Assembly: GCF_900103035.1 (NCBI RefSeq)
Contig: NZ_FMWO01000057.1
Location: 1 to 64,000 of the forward strand
Direction of reading: 5' to 3'
Length of the DNA stretch: 64,000 bases
DNA from: Nitrosomonas mobilis
GTDB taxonomy: Bacteria > Pseudomonadota > Gammaproteobacteria > Burkholderiales > Nitrosomonadaceae
Shown: piece after piece, positions 45,965 to 54,971 of the stretch
Position numbering within the stretch: the stretch's first letter is position 1
Layout of the letters: the number at the start of each line of letters is the position of its first letter
Notes under the pieces: generated by a model
What the model was told of the DNA's origin: nothing
Seen by the model: only the letters and a program-made list of their open reading frames with translations
Database searches by the model: none
Program-made: the position numbers and the translations under genes

Positions 45965-46966
45965 ATGAGTGATCAACAAAAAGTGGCTTTTTCTGTATTG
46001 GATTTAGCCTCGCGTAGAGACACAGACCAGGGCCCTGCGCCAGCACTACAGCGCTCGCTGGCCTTAATTCAACATGTTGAACGTTTGGGGTTCACCCGCT
46101 TTTGGGTGGCAGAGCACCATAATATGGATGCTATTGTCAGCTCGGCAACGGCGGTGTTGATTGCTTATCTCGCGGCAGGTACGCAACGTATTCGAGTAGG
46201 CGCCGGAGGGGTGATGCTGCCCAATCATGCCCCTTTAGTCATTGCTGAGCAGTTTGGCACCCTGGAGGCTATGTATCCCGGGCGAATTGATTTGGGTCTT
46301 GGCCGAGCACCGGGTACTGATCCGATAACCGCGCGGGCTTTACGCAAGCATCGCAGTGGTAGCTCCGATGACTTTCCTGAAGATGTAGCTGAACTACAAA
46401 AGTATTTAGGGCCACGCGGCGCTGGACAGCAAGTCATTGCGATGCCAGGTGTGGACAGTAACGTGCCAATCTGGTTGTTAGGGTCCAGTCTGTTCAGTGC
46501 ACAATTAGCCGCAGAAAAAGGGTTGCCTTACGCCTTCGCTTCGCATTTTGCCCCGCGCATGATGATACCGGCCATCGAGCAGTATCGCCGTCACTTTAAA
46601 CCATCAGCGGTGCTGGATAAGCCCTATGTGATGCTTGGAGTCCCTTTGGTCGCAGCCGATACCGATGCGCAGGCAGAATTTTTAGCGACCACTACCTTCC
46701 AGCGTATCCTGGCCTTGATTCGTGGCCAAAACATGCTGATGCGCCCACCCGTTGAGAGTATGCAAGGCCTCTGGCAGCCGCATGAAGAGCAGGCGGTGAA
46801 TGAATTTTTAAGTATGGGCATGATAGGTAGCGCCGCAACGATTGAGCAGAAAATACAGATATTGTTGCAGCATACCCAGGCGGACGAATTAATTTTTACC
46901 TGCGATTTGTATGAGCACAAAGATCGTTTGCGTTCATTTGATATCCTTGCCGGCTTGCAAGCGTAG
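45965..46966 (+). CDS. LLM-class flavin-dependent oxidoreductase
   Basis: A 333-residue member of the bacterial luciferase-like family (YhbW/MsnO8 subgroup by look). [12 protein letters not shown] (9-20) starts the barrel; [13 protein letters not shown] (about 44-56) is the signature substrate/flavin segment. [20 protein letters not shown] (about 77-96) and [16 protein letters not shown] (about 107-122) are standard. It probably uses FMN or F420-independent flavin reduction; the substrate is not readable. An AGAGAAG site lies eight bases before the ATG. A CDF transporter follows 35 bases on in the same direction, so they may share a transcript. Confidence 0.88.
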   Translation: MSDQQKVAFSVLDLASRRDTDQGPAPALQRSLALIQHVERLGFTRFWVAEHHNMDAIVSSATAVLIAYLAAGTQRIRVGAGGVMLPNHAPLVIAEQFGTLEAMYPGRIDLGLGRAPGTDPITARALRKHRSGSSDDFPEDVAELQKYLGPRGAGQQVIAMPGVDSNVPIWLLGSSLFSAQLAAEKGLPYAFASHFAPRMMIPAIEQYRRHFKPSAVLDKPYVMLGVPLVAADTDAQAEFLATTTFQRILALIRGQNMLMRPPVESMQGLWQPHEEQAVNEFLSMGMIGSAATIEQKIQILLQHTQADELIFTCDLYEHKDRLRSFDILAGLQA

Positions 46967-47001
46967 ATTAATGATCCCTGGTATAAATTGGAGCGCTTTT
47001 A

Positions 47002-48147
47002 ATGGATAGAAAGCAGGCGGCCCAAGTGCGCGATAAAGCGATGCGCACTACGAGCATGGTCGGTGCTATTGTTAATTTGGGCTTAACCATCATCAAAGTG
47101 GTGTTTGGCATTATCGGGCAGTCGCACGCCTTGATCGCCGACGGTGTGCATTCCCTGGCGGACTTAATCACTGACCTGATGGTGTGGTTTGCGGCCAAGT
47201 ACAGCAACCGGCCCGCTGACAAGGAGCACCCTTACGGGCATGCCCGGATTGAAACCGCCTTCACCGTTGGGCTCGGTGTGGTGTTAATCGCTACGGCGGT
47301 TGGAATCGTGCTTGATTCAGCGCAACGCCTGCTCAACCCGGAAACCCTGATGCATCCCACGCCCATTGTATTATTGATTGCCGCATTGTCGATTCTGGCC
47401 AACGAGGGACTCTTTCACTACACCTTACGGATCGCACGCCAGTGTAATTCAAGCCTGTTAACAGCCAATGCGTGGCATCACCGCTCCGATGCAATCTCCT
47501 CGATTGTGGTGCTCGTCGGTGTGACAGGCAGCTTGATGGGCTTCCCTTACCTGGATGCCTTTGCTGCCCTGGGGGTGGCAATATTGATTGCCAAAATTGG
47601 CTGGGAGCAAGCCTGGAGCTCGATTCAAGAGCTGGTGGATACCGGTATGGAGCCGAAAACGGCCGCCGCACTCGAGCGCATCATCAAGACGATTGACTGT
47701 GTGCGAGGTGTGCACATGCTGCGCAGCCGGCGTATGGGTGGTGCTTATTTGATTGATGTGCATATTGTAGTGAACGATCGATTAAGTGTTTCGGAAGGTC
47801 ACAAGATTGCCGAGTATGTCCGCTTAAAACTGATCGATTCGCATGAGAATATTACTAACGCCCTAGTGCATATTGACCCTGAGGATGACTCCGTGGCGGT
47901 TTCGTGCGCCGACTTGCCGTTGCGACGGGAAGTGTTGAGGGACTTGCGCAACGTATGGGCTCAAGATATTGATTTATTCGAGTTGAGCGAGGCAACTTTG
48001 CACTATTTGGACGGCAAAGTGCATGTGGATCTGGTGCGTGTTGCCGATACTGACAATGCCAGGGTTGAGCAATTAAGCCAGCGCTTGCAGGAGCAGGTCA
48101 GGACGCTTAACTACATTGGTGATGTGAGGGTATACAGGCAGTGTTAG
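47002..48147 (+). CDS. Cation diffusion facilitator (metal efflux)
   Basis: A 381-residue CDF antiporter exporting a divalent metal (Zn, Fe, Co or Mn). Membrane-site motifs are visible: ADGVHSLADL (46-55, helix 2) and WHHRSDAISS (about 156-165, helix 5), each HxxxD. HPYGHARIETA (about 74-84) is the standard CDF loop. Six helices occupy about 20-210; the C-terminal cytoplasmic domain (IDVHIVVNDRLSVSEGHKIA, ITNALVHIDPEDD) binds regulatory metal. An extra 75-residue segment after HIDPED lengthens it beyond FieF (300). Metal specificity is not decidable. It follows the LLM gene. Confidence 0.9.
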   Translation: MDRKQAAQVRDKAMRTTSMVGAIVNLGLTIIKVVFGIIGQSHALIADGVHSLADLITDLMVWFAAKYSNRPADKEHPYGHARIETAFTVGLGVVLIATAVGIVLDSAQRLLNPETLMHPTPIVLLIAALSILANEGLFHYTLRIARQCNSSLLTANAWHHRSDAISSIVVLVGVTGSLMGFPYLDAFAALGVAILIAKIGWEQAWSSIQELVDTGMEPKTAAALERIIKTIDCVRGVHMLRSRRMGGAYLIDVHIVVNDRLSVSEGHKIAEYVRLKLIDSHENITNALVHIDPEDDSVAVSCADLPLRREVLRDLRNVWAQDIDLFELSEATLHYLDGKVHVDLVRVADTDNARVEQLSQRLQEQVRTLNYIGDVRVYRQC

Positions 48148-48168
48148 GCGATCATTTTTTTCAGCGGA

Positions 48169-48636
48169 TTATAAATAAAGCATTATCAAACCGCTTATTG
48201 CGCTTGAACTGGGTGAATAAATAGCAGCTAACGTTTTGTTAACTGCTAGCCGTGTTTGTCGTTGCCTGCGCTCGAACCACTTGATCAGTTCTTCCTTACG
48301 TATAGCTTCGATGACCGTCGGGCGTTCGACAACTCGGCCCATATAATCAGTGAGCGCCGGCCATTTGCTGATATTGACCTGGAGAAAACCGGTCCAGCCC
48401 AGCAGCGTAAACAGATACGCATCTGCAATAGTGAAGCGGTCGGCGAGCAAATAGTGTTTGCCAGCAAGTCGCGTGGCGAAAATCTCACAGCGCTTGCCAA
48501 AGGTGGCAAGCTGGGCATTCTTCCAGCCCGGTGAAATGGCCGGATTAAACAGTATCTCCAGTGTTTTGCGGATCTCGGTTGCGATGAAATTTAGCCATCC
48601 CATCAAGTGATAACGTTCCATAGCGCCGGACGGTTA
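48169..48636 (-). pseudogene. Glutathione S-transferase, N-terminal half missing
   Basis: The minus strand from 48621 reads MERYHLMGWLNFIATEIRKT, then LFNPAISPGWKN and HYLLADRFTIADAYLFTLLG, the alpha-helical C-terminal domain of beta-class GSTs. In-frame residues PSG just upstream of the ATG continue the family sequence, but a TAA soon follows and the thioredoxin-like N-terminal domain with the catalytic Cys is absent. The tail after RKEELIKWF is unusually long (about 35 residues) and probably read-through. An IS3-type fragment lies beyond the cut end. It is unlikely to bind glutathione. Confidence 0.72.
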
Positions 48637-48739
48637 CGGTTTATTAATACCAACCGAATTAAGTGCCCATCGTGAAGCTGTGCGAGGGGGAGAGGCCGTG
48701 CGTACAAAGCTCGGCGAGTTGCTTGTCGTTTCTGCCTCC

Positions 48740-48886
48740 CAGGCACGTAAGGTGCAACAGGACATTCTGGGTTACATTGTGACGTTTTATAATGGTCGAA
48801 AGCGGCATTCTATGCTGGGTTATACCGACTCGAACGATTACGAGTCAGTCGTTGCCGAATTGAGCAGGCTTCGTTTTTTAAATTGA
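48740..48886 (+). mobile_element. IS3-family transposase, last 45 codons
   Basis: The plus strand reads ARKVQQDILGYIVTFYNGRK, then RHSMLGYTDSNDYE, the end of IS3-type OrfB integrase domains (pattern AR..V..YI..FYN..R.HS.LGY.SP..YE). It stops at 48884 after LRFLN. Nothing else of the element remains. Its DNA overlaps the 3' end of the PEP-CTERM gene on the other strand, which now reads its last codons from it. Confidence 0.72.
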
Positions 48887-49467
48887 AGCAACATGCCCGC
48901 TACGGGTAGAGCGAACAATACCAACGGTGAAGGCTCTGGTAGATGGACTCCTTGGAAGTTAAAACGATACGCGATCTGATCCGGTGGGTTACTGCTGATA
49001 TCGCCTAGCACACTGAACCTACTGATAGTAGCAGTGACGTCAAACTCATCATAGTGGCCGCCATGGCTAAGTCGACCGGTCATGGAAAAATCGACGTTGT
49101 TTTGGTCCTTGTGGTCCTCGCCCATAACGAATAGGTCGCCATCGAAAAGACCGCCGCCGTCGCTACCATCGACACTGTGTAGTTTTATCTGATGTTTTGC
49201 GCCAAATACGATGGTCAGCTCGTCACCCCCACTAAAACCTGGCGTCTCAATGATTATGAAATCGACGCCCCAAGGCAACCCAAGTGACGAAGTGCTGACC
49301 TCCAGCGGTCGACTGGCTGATGTTATTGAATTGCCTTCTGCACTGTAGAAAAAGTATCCCGGTGTGTTGATTTGGCTTGATAGTATTGGTACTGCCTGTG
49401 CGTTAAAAACAAACAGGTAGTTAAGCAGAAAACTAACAAGTGATCGAAGATAAAGTCGGTTCATCAC
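48838..49467 (-). CDS. PEP-CTERM sorting-domain secreted protein
   Basis: A 209-residue exported protein. Residues 1-26 are a signal peptide (hydrophobic LVSFLLNYLFVF, cleavage after AQA). The middle is a beta-rich region (WGVDFIIIETPGFSGGDELT, DGSDGGGLFDGDLF) without a known enzyme motif. The C-terminus LPEPSPLVLFALPVAGMLLQ followed by FKKR is a PEP-CTERM signal, recognised by an EpsH/exosortase system encoded elsewhere. Such proteins are often surface or extracellular-matrix components. The last ten residues (SLLNSATTDS) come from IS3 debris. It could be secondarily altered but looks functional. Confidence 0.75.
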   Translation of the reverse strand: MMNRLYLRSLVSFLLNYLFVFNAQAVPILSSQINTPGYFFYSAEGNSITSASRPLEVSTSSLGLPWGVDFIIIETPGFSGGDELTIVFGAKHQIKLHSVDGSDGGGLFDGDLFVMGEDHKDQNNVDFSMTGRLSHGGHYDEFDVTATISRFSVLGDISSNPPDQIAYRFNFQGVHLPEPSPLVLFALPVAGMLLQFKKRSLLNSATTDS

Positions 49468-49490
49468 ACGGACTCTCCGATTTCGTAAAG

Positions 49491-49925
49491 GGGGTATAGG
49501 AAAAATAAACGCTCTTCTTCATAGGAACCAAATGTACCGGGAAACGGTTTGGTCGTCAACCTGACCGGGAAGTCACCCGAAATCCTTAAATTTGTTTTTG
49601 ATCAGCAGCAAAAAATGTTGATTTGAAGCTCTTTGTCGTTATTTGCGTGAAAGACGTCCAAGGACAAAGGACAGCCCAGTGATGAAGAAAACTGATAGGA
49701 GCAAACACGCCATGGAAAGGAATGAGGTTGAGCCTTGGCTTGGGAACTAACGCGGCCAGTCGCTGCATGAACTCCAGCGGCGACATGACGATATTCGTGG
49801 TGCATCCCGATAAGGATTTTTTAGTGTCAACACCAACTGTCCAGCATCATTTAGCGCCAGACGCTCATTGGCAAATTGCCGGTCACGTGATGTAACGACA
49901 CAGGTGCTCCCGTTCCTTGCGCTGA
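49491..49925 (-). mobile_element. IS91-like element, 3' end plus C-terminal transposase piece
   Basis: The terminus is at 49495 with the full body to about 49700, then transposase C-terminal fragments (MSPLEFMQRLAALVPKPRLN and upstream frames) to 49920. There it switches abruptly to a tyrosine-recombinase fragment, giving the hybrid reading THMDRGGVQRALHHESAQG. Confidence 0.78.
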
Positions 49926-50200
49926 TTCATGGTGCAACGCTCGTTGCACTCCACCACGATCCATGTGCGTCATGGCGCTGGCTGCGCCTGCGAGGCCTTT
50001 TGGGCGACTGGGAAACAACAGCACCGGGTTGTGGTGTTCTTTCCAGAACTCGCGCAACACTTCCGGCGTGTGGGTGGGCAGCGGCACCAGCCGATCCCGG
50101 TTGCCGTTGGCATCGCGAACATGTACCCGCAACCGCTTGTGCATCGAGATCGCCCACCTGCGGCTGCAATCCTTCCCCAAGGCGCAAGCCCATGCTGTAC
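49926..50200 (-). pseudogene. Tyrosine recombinase fragment (IS91-associated integrase)
   Basis: The minus strand reads, across frames, GLRLGEGLQPQVGDLDAQ, RVHVRDANGNRDRLVPLPTHT, PEVLREFWKEHHNPVLLFPS and MDRGGVQRA. This matches the catalytic part of the integrases often found next to IS91-type transposases (pattern YGAGLR.GE...L...D.D...R..V.V..GKG.KDR..PL). The catalytic His-Arg-Tyr end is missing. Frames are broken. Its left side is fused to a transposase piece and its right side to the DUF167 gene. Confidence 0.68.
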
Positions 50201-50476
50201 GGAGTAAAAAAGAACACCCGATTCTATGTCCAGCCGGATGCAGGGCAGACTGAAGCAATCGGTGTGCATGGCGAGGAGCTGAAAATAAAACTGGCGGCTC
50301 CCCCGGTGGATGGCAAAGCTAATCGCGCTTTAGCAGAATTTTCGGCAAAACGCTTCAATGTCCCCCTGAAGCGCGTCACCCTGAAACGGGGTGCGCAATC
50401 CCGGCATAAAGTCGTCGAGATCTACCAGTCGGTTAATGACCCCGAAGTATTGTTCAACGAAATAAGAGCCGAATAA
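50191..50476 (+). CDS. DUF167 (YggU/UPF0235) protein with altered start
   Basis: A 94-residue protein. TRFYVQPDAGQTEAIGVHGE, LKIKLAAPPVDGKANRALAE and VTLKRGAQSRHKVVEI are the family pattern (RV.P.A....I.G..G..L.I.L.APPV.GKAN..L..FLA...GV....V.L..G..SR.K). The first eight codons (MLYGVKKN) are read from the adjoining recombinase fragment, so the natural start is lost and the ATG at 50191 is opportunistic. The core fold is otherwise complete. Function of this conserved family is unknown. Expression in its new context is uncertain. Confidence 0.75.
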
Positions 50477-50593
50477 TCTGCAGTTGTACCCAATGTTTGT
50501 TTTGTCGGGCGTAACATAGTGTTTTCAAGTGAGGCCGGCCTGAATTTCGAGCTTGCAGAGTTTATTTCTTCAGGATATGAAAGAGGAGGTTTT

Positions 50594-51676
50594 ATGTCAG
50601 ACAAAAATATACAGGATCGTGCCGCCGGAGCCATTATGGGTGCGTTCATCGGGGATGCATTGGGGCTGGGGCCGCATTGGTACTATGATCTCTCCGAGCT
50701 GCGACGTGATTATGGTGACTGGATTGCCGACTATGCTGACCCCAAACCAAATCGCTACCATGCCGGATTAAAAGCGGGACAGCTATCGCAGGCGGGTTTC
50801 ATCCTGAAGCTAATGGTTCAGTCGTTGGTCGAGCGGGGTGGTTACGAGGCAGAGGACTTCTGCCGTCGTATGGATGAAACATTTTTTCCATTGCTTGACG
50901 GTACACCCGTCAATGGCCCGGGTGGTTACACCAGCCAGTCAATCCGTGAAGCCTGGCGGCGACGCGTACAGCAGAAGCTGCATTGGGGGCAGACCGGCGG
51001 TCATGCCGATACCACCGAGGCAGCAGAACGTACGCTGGCCATTGCTGTTCGTTATGCGTTCCGGCCAGACAAACTCGCAGCAGCCATCGCAGACAATACG
51101 ACACTGACCCAGTCTGATGAGATGGTGGCAGCGATGACTGTAGCTTACGGTGCTGTGTTGGGACTGTTGATTCAGGGGCATGCGCTGGATACCAGCTTAT
51201 CTGGAAAGCTCATGAATCTCGTGAAGAGTGGTGCGTTGCCATTTCACGCCGTGACGGGTAACAATCTGCAACCGCCACGCCCTGGTGATCCAGATCCACC
51301 ACGTGCCGGGCGTTTTGCTTCTCCAGATGCATTGCTTACTCCTTCTTATATGGCTGCGGCGGCAGTGGATCCTGATATTCGGATTGAGCCAGCCTGGAAG
51401 GTATCCATTGTGTACGGCATGCCGTGCGCAATTTATCACTTACTACCTGCTGCTTATTATCTGGCTGCCCGGTTTCATGATGATTTTGAATCGGCTGTTT
51501 TACATGCAATTAATGGTGGTGGGCAAAATTTGTCGCGAGCCATGTTGACCGGGGCACTCGTAGGCGCGCAGACCGGCTTGTCCGGTATCCCGCAACGTTT
51601 TCTGGATGGACTCGACGATTCAGCAACACTTGGTAAATTAGCAATGGAACTTGCAGCCATGGCGGATTCAACCTGA
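50594..51676 (+). CDS. ADP-ribosylglycohydrolase-like protein, metal-site residues changed
   Basis: A 360-residue DraG/ARH-fold protein. The ATG at 50594 follows GAGGAGG at ideal spacing; a frame opening at 50519 has no such site. RAAGAIMGAFIGDALGLGPH (9-28) is the family start. The usual C-terminal metal motif GGDTDT is here GGGQNLSRAMLTGALVGAQ (about residue 320), without the two Asp, and the N-terminal DD pair is also absent. SIREAWRRR and GGHADTTEAAER are present, as in a subfamily I recall. It may be non-hydrolytic or use other ligands. It lies 76 bases upstream of gnd in the same direction, a possible operon with zwf. Confidence 0.78.
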   Translation: MSDKNIQDRAAGAIMGAFIGDALGLGPHWYYDLSELRRDYGDWIADYADPKPNRYHAGLKAGQLSQAGFILKLMVQSLVERGGYEAEDFCRRMDETFFPLLDGTPVNGPGGYTSQSIREAWRRRVQQKLHWGQTGGHADTTEAAERTLAIAVRYAFRPDKLAAAIADNTTLTQSDEMVAAMTVAYGAVLGLLIQGHALDTSLSGKLMNLVKSGALPFHAVTGNNLQPPRPGDPDPPRAGRFASPDALLTPSYMAAAAVDPDIRIEPAWKVSIVYGMPCAIYHLLPAAYYLAARFHDDFESAVLHAINGGGQNLSRAMLTGALVGAQTGLSGIPQRFLDGLDDSATLGKLAMELAAMADST

Positions 51677-51751
51677 GACTGGCGTTCTTGATTCCGTATC
51701 TGATAAACCAGTATTCCTGATTGTGATTGTATCTGCTCAAAGGAGAAAAAC

Positions 51752-52660
51752 ATGGAATTCGGTATAGTGGGTTTAGGGCGAATGGGTGGCAACATGGCAC
51801 GCCGTCTCGCCCAGAAAAATAAAAAAATCGCAATAATGAATCGCAGCTTTAATGTAACCGAAGCATTGGCCAGAGACACGGGACACATGGCGTGCAAAAG
51901 CTATGCTGACCTGGTTGCTTCACTTGAAAAACCCCGCATCATCTGGCTGATGCTGCCTGCGGGTGAAGTAACTGAAACAGCACTTTCTACATTATTGCCG
52001 TTATTGTCGCCGGGTGATCTGATCGTGGATGGTGCCAATGCGCATTATCAGGACGATGCGCTTCGTGCGGCACGCTGCGCAGAACAGAGTGTCGAATTTG
52101 CCGATGCCGGAGTTTCCGGGGGGGTATGGGGGCTGGAAAACGGCTATTGCATCATGTTTGGTGGATCAAATGCTGCCGCGGCACGCCTGAAACCCTATAT
52201 GGAAGCATTGGCGCCAACCCCGATGACCGGCTGGCTACATACCGGGCCGGTTGGATCGGGGCATTACGTGAAGATGGTACATAACGGAATCGAATACGGC
52301 ATGATGCAGTCCTTGGCCGAAGGGTTTGCTCTGATGAAAGATAAACCTGGATTTGATCTTGACCTTGCTGCAATCGCCGAATTGTGGCGACATGGCAGTG
52401 TGGTGCGTTCATGGCTACTTGATTTGTCTGCGGACTTCCTGGTGGAAGACCAGGCTCTTGATGATATTGCTCCTTTCGTGGCGGATTCCGGTGAAGGGCG
52501 TTGGACGGCACTTGCTTCCCTGGAGCAAGGAATTCCTGTGCCCGTGATCACGCTTGCACTGATGATGCGTTTTGCCTCACAGGGAAAAAATGATTATGCC
52601 GCTAAAATGCTAGCGAAAATGCGTCATGGCTTTGGTGGTCATGCTGTTAAAAAGGATTAA
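51752..52660 (+). CDS. gnd: 6-phosphogluconate dehydrogenase, short (GndB/YqeC) type
   Basis: A 302-residue oxidative decarboxylase yielding ribulose-5-phosphate and NAD(P)H. The Rossmann start GIVGLGRMGGNMARR (4-18) and the catalytic pair Lys174 and Asn178 in GHYVKMVHNGIEYG are present; SGGVWGLENGYCIM (122-135) is standard. Length near 300 marks the short class. MNRS at 29-32 leaves cofactor preference open. An AAGGAGAAAAAC ribosome site precedes the ATG. The stop codon TAA is directly followed by the zwf ATG, so both steps of the oxidative pentose phosphate route are translated together. Confidence 0.93.
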   Translation: MEFGIVGLGRMGGNMARRLAQKNKKIAIMNRSFNVTEALARDTGHMACKSYADLVASLEKPRIIWLMLPAGEVTETALSTLLPLLSPGDLIVDGANAHYQDDALRAARCAEQSVEFADAGVSGGVWGLENGYCIMFGGSNAAAARLKPYMEALAPTPMTGWLHTGPVGSGHYVKMVHNGIEYGMMQSLAEGFALMKDKPGFDLDLAAIAELWRHGSVVRSWLLDLSADFLVEDQALDDIAPFVADSGEGRWTALASLEQGIPVPVITLALMMRFASQGKNDYAAKMLAKMRHGFGGHAVKKD

Positions 52661-54154
52661 ATGATGGATGGTGCAAAAATGGATCAATCCCAAAATTTAC
52701 CTTGCTCGTTTGTTATTTTTGGAGCAACAGGGGATCTTGCGGCACATAAATTGTTACCAGCCTTGTTTGATCTGGAGCATGCCGGTCGCTTGGCTGATAA
52801 CCTTTCCATCATTGCTTTTTCACGGCGGGAATGGACAACGGACGATTGGCTTGAATATGTACGTTCGATACTGAAAAACAAACTTGATCAGCCGTCTTGC
52901 CAAGCGTTACTGGAACGTTTTCTGGCGCGCTTTCGTTACTTGCGAGGGGATCTTAAAGACGTAGATTCCTATCACGCACTTGCTGCGGACATAGCACCTG
53001 GATCAGCCTGTTCTCGCACAGTGTTTTATCTGGCAATCCGTCCAGCTGATTTTGTAACGGCAATTAAAAATCTCAAAGTTGCTGGTTTGAATGAGCCACG
53101 CGGTATGAATCGAGTGGTCATCGAAAAACCATTTGGGGAAGATCTGGAATCGGCACAAGTGCTGAACCGCGTATTACACCAGTATTTTGATGAAGAACAG
53201 ATTTATCGTATTGATCACTTTCTGGGTAAGGAAACAGTACAAAATCTGCTGGTTTTCCGGTTTGCCAATACAATAATCGAGCCATTGTGGAATCGCAATT
53301 TTATCGACCATGTGCAAATTACGGTTGCGGAGTCAATTGGTATTGAAAAACGCGCAGGCTATTATGATCGCGCAGGAGCATTACGTGATATGTTGCAGAA
53401 TCATCTCATGCAACTGTTAACTGTGGTAGCAATGGAGCCTCCGCCTGCCCTGGAAGCAGATGCGTTGCGTGATGAAAAGGTCAAGGTGTTGCGTTCGATT
53501 CGCCCGATTGCTAAACGCGCGGTGCATGCACATGCAGTACGCGCACAATATACACATGGCAATATTGACAGACAGCCAGTGGTGAGTTATCAACAGGAAG
53601 AAAACGTTGAGCCGGATTCAATTACTGAAACTTTTGCTGCAGCCAAATTCTATATTGATAATTGGCGTTGGCGCGGTGTTCCATTTTATCTGCGAACAGG
53701 AAAACGTATGCCCAGGCGGCATTCAATGATTGCGATTCGTTTCAAACACCCTCCGCAGCAACTTTTTCGCGAAACACCACTGGAATCAATCGATCCTAAC
53801 TGGGTATTGTTGTCGATTCAACCGGAGGAATCCATGCATATGGAAATTCACGTTAAACAACCAGGTTTGGATATGAATACCCGCGTAATACAAATGAATG
53901 CAAGTTTCCTCAGGACGGATGAGCAAACGCTTGGTGCCTATGAAACCTTGCTGCTGGATGTAATTGAAGGCGACCGTTCATTGTTTATTCGCTTTGATGA
54001 GGCCGAATGGGCATGGCGAGTCATTGATCCGATCCTGAAATTCTGGACAGTCGAGCGTGAATATATTCCGACTTATCCTGCCGGCAGCTGGGGGCCGGCT
54101 GAAGCCAACCGATTGTTTGACAGTGATGATCAGGTTTGGCGTAATGAGCTTTAA
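52661..54154 (+). CDS. zwf: Glucose-6-phosphate 1-dehydrogenase
   Basis: A 497-residue enzyme oxidising glucose-6-phosphate with NADP. Cofactor site GATGDLA (21-27) and active-site RIDHFLGKE (183-191, catalytic His) are intact, and EKPFG (155-159) is also conserved. The ATG immediately follows the gnd stop; a second ATG lies in the next codon and another (MDQSQN) six codons on. 6-phosphogluconolactonase is not in the window. The gene ends close to an IS91-like terminus whose first bases follow the TAA. It provides NADPH for the peroxiredoxin and other reductive systems of the cell. Confidence 0.95.
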   Translation: MMDGAKMDQSQNLPCSFVIFGATGDLAAHKLLPALFDLEHAGRLADNLSIIAFSRREWTTDDWLEYVRSILKNKLDQPSCQALLERFLARFRYLRGDLKDVDSYHALAADIAPGSACSRTVFYLAIRPADFVTAIKNLKVAGLNEPRGMNRVVIEKPFGEDLESAQVLNRVLHQYFDEEQIYRIDHFLGKETVQNLLVFRFANTIIEPLWNRNFIDHVQITVAESIGIEKRAGYYDRAGALRDMLQNHLMQLLTVVAMEPPPALEADALRDEKVKVLRSIRPIAKRAVHAHAVRAQYTHGNIDRQPVVSYQQEENVEPDSITETFAAAKFYIDNWRWRGVPFYLRTGKRMPRRHSMIAIRFKHPPQQLFRETPLESIDPNWVLLSIQPEESMHMEIHVKQPGLDMNTRVIQMNASFLRTDEQTLGAYETLLLDVIEGDRSLFIRFDEAEWAWRVIDPILKFWTVEREYIPTYPAGSWGPAEANRLFDSDDQVWRNEL

Positions 54155-54900
54155 CGGGTATAGGAAAAACAAGCGCCCTTCTTCATAGGAACCGAATGAA
54201 TGTACCGGGAAACGATTTGGTCGTCAATCTGACCGGGAAGTCACCCGAAATTCTTAAATTTATTTTTAATAAGCAGCAAAAAGTGTTGGTTTGAGGCTCT
54301 TTTCCGATATTTGCGTGAAAGATACTCAAGAGCAAAGGTCAGCTCCAGTGATGAAGAAAACTGATAGGAGCGAGCACGCTATGGAAACGAATGAGGTTGA
54401 GCCTTGGCCTGGGAACTAACGCGGCCAACCGCCGATTACAGTGGCGCCAACGCTGTATCCGTTCCCATCTCGGCCAGGCAGGTCATCCCCTCCCCCTCTA
54501 TAAACGCGGCGTGGCGGGTCAATGCTTCCATGATGCGCTGGATGATCCGGCTGAGCAGGCTTTGCTACTGCTCAGCCGGCGGTGACCGTGCGCCGTGGAA
54601 TTCCGTCGCACCATTCTAGACACGGTAAACGCCGTCAAGCACGAGACAATGCAGATGAATATTGAGATTAGCAGCCGAACCGAAACGGTGAATAAGTGTA
54701 ATCGCACCAGTCTGTGCTTTGGATCGTTTCAATCCAGCCTGCTTGTTCAGAAAAATTGAGGTGGCACGGTGAATCACCTGCAATACCGGTGCGATTAAGC
54801 GCGGATGAGCGGCTAACAGGTGGCGTAGCGCCCTTGAAATCAATCGGCTTGGACGAAACGGAAATTCCCTTCATTCAGGCATTGCTCGATTAAATCCTGC
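54155..54900 (-). mobile_element. IS91-like element with HUH region of the transposase
   Basis: The terminus is at 54159. The body runs to about 54400, then transposase pieces. The minus strand 54843-54616 reads RALRHLLAAHPRLIAPVLQV, then LKRSKAQTGAITLIHRFG and SAANLNIHLHCLVLDGVYR, which contains the HUH nuclease signature (HLH). Downstream pieces FIEGEGMTCLAEMGTDAVLA follow. N-terminus and the region between this and the end are deleted. A perfect 9-base hairpin (ggctgagca/tgctcagcc) at 54549-54577 lies inside and recurs at 61182. Confidence 0.85.
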
Positions 54901-54971
54901 GAGTCTACTGGTGTCAACGTGTTGGAGCAAGATTACGTGTGAATTCGAACCATTTACACACCATCATTGGG

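Noticed and set aside
1850-54300. Dispersed 80-300 base repeats as CRISPR or REP arrays
   Set aside because: Copies are kilobases apart, have no regular spacers, and extend into transposase coding sequence, so they are IS91-like ends.
54549-54577. Perfect hairpin ggctgagca...tgctcagcc as a terminator (also at 61182)
   Set aside because: It lies inside the transposase coding piece in both copies and has no following T-run.
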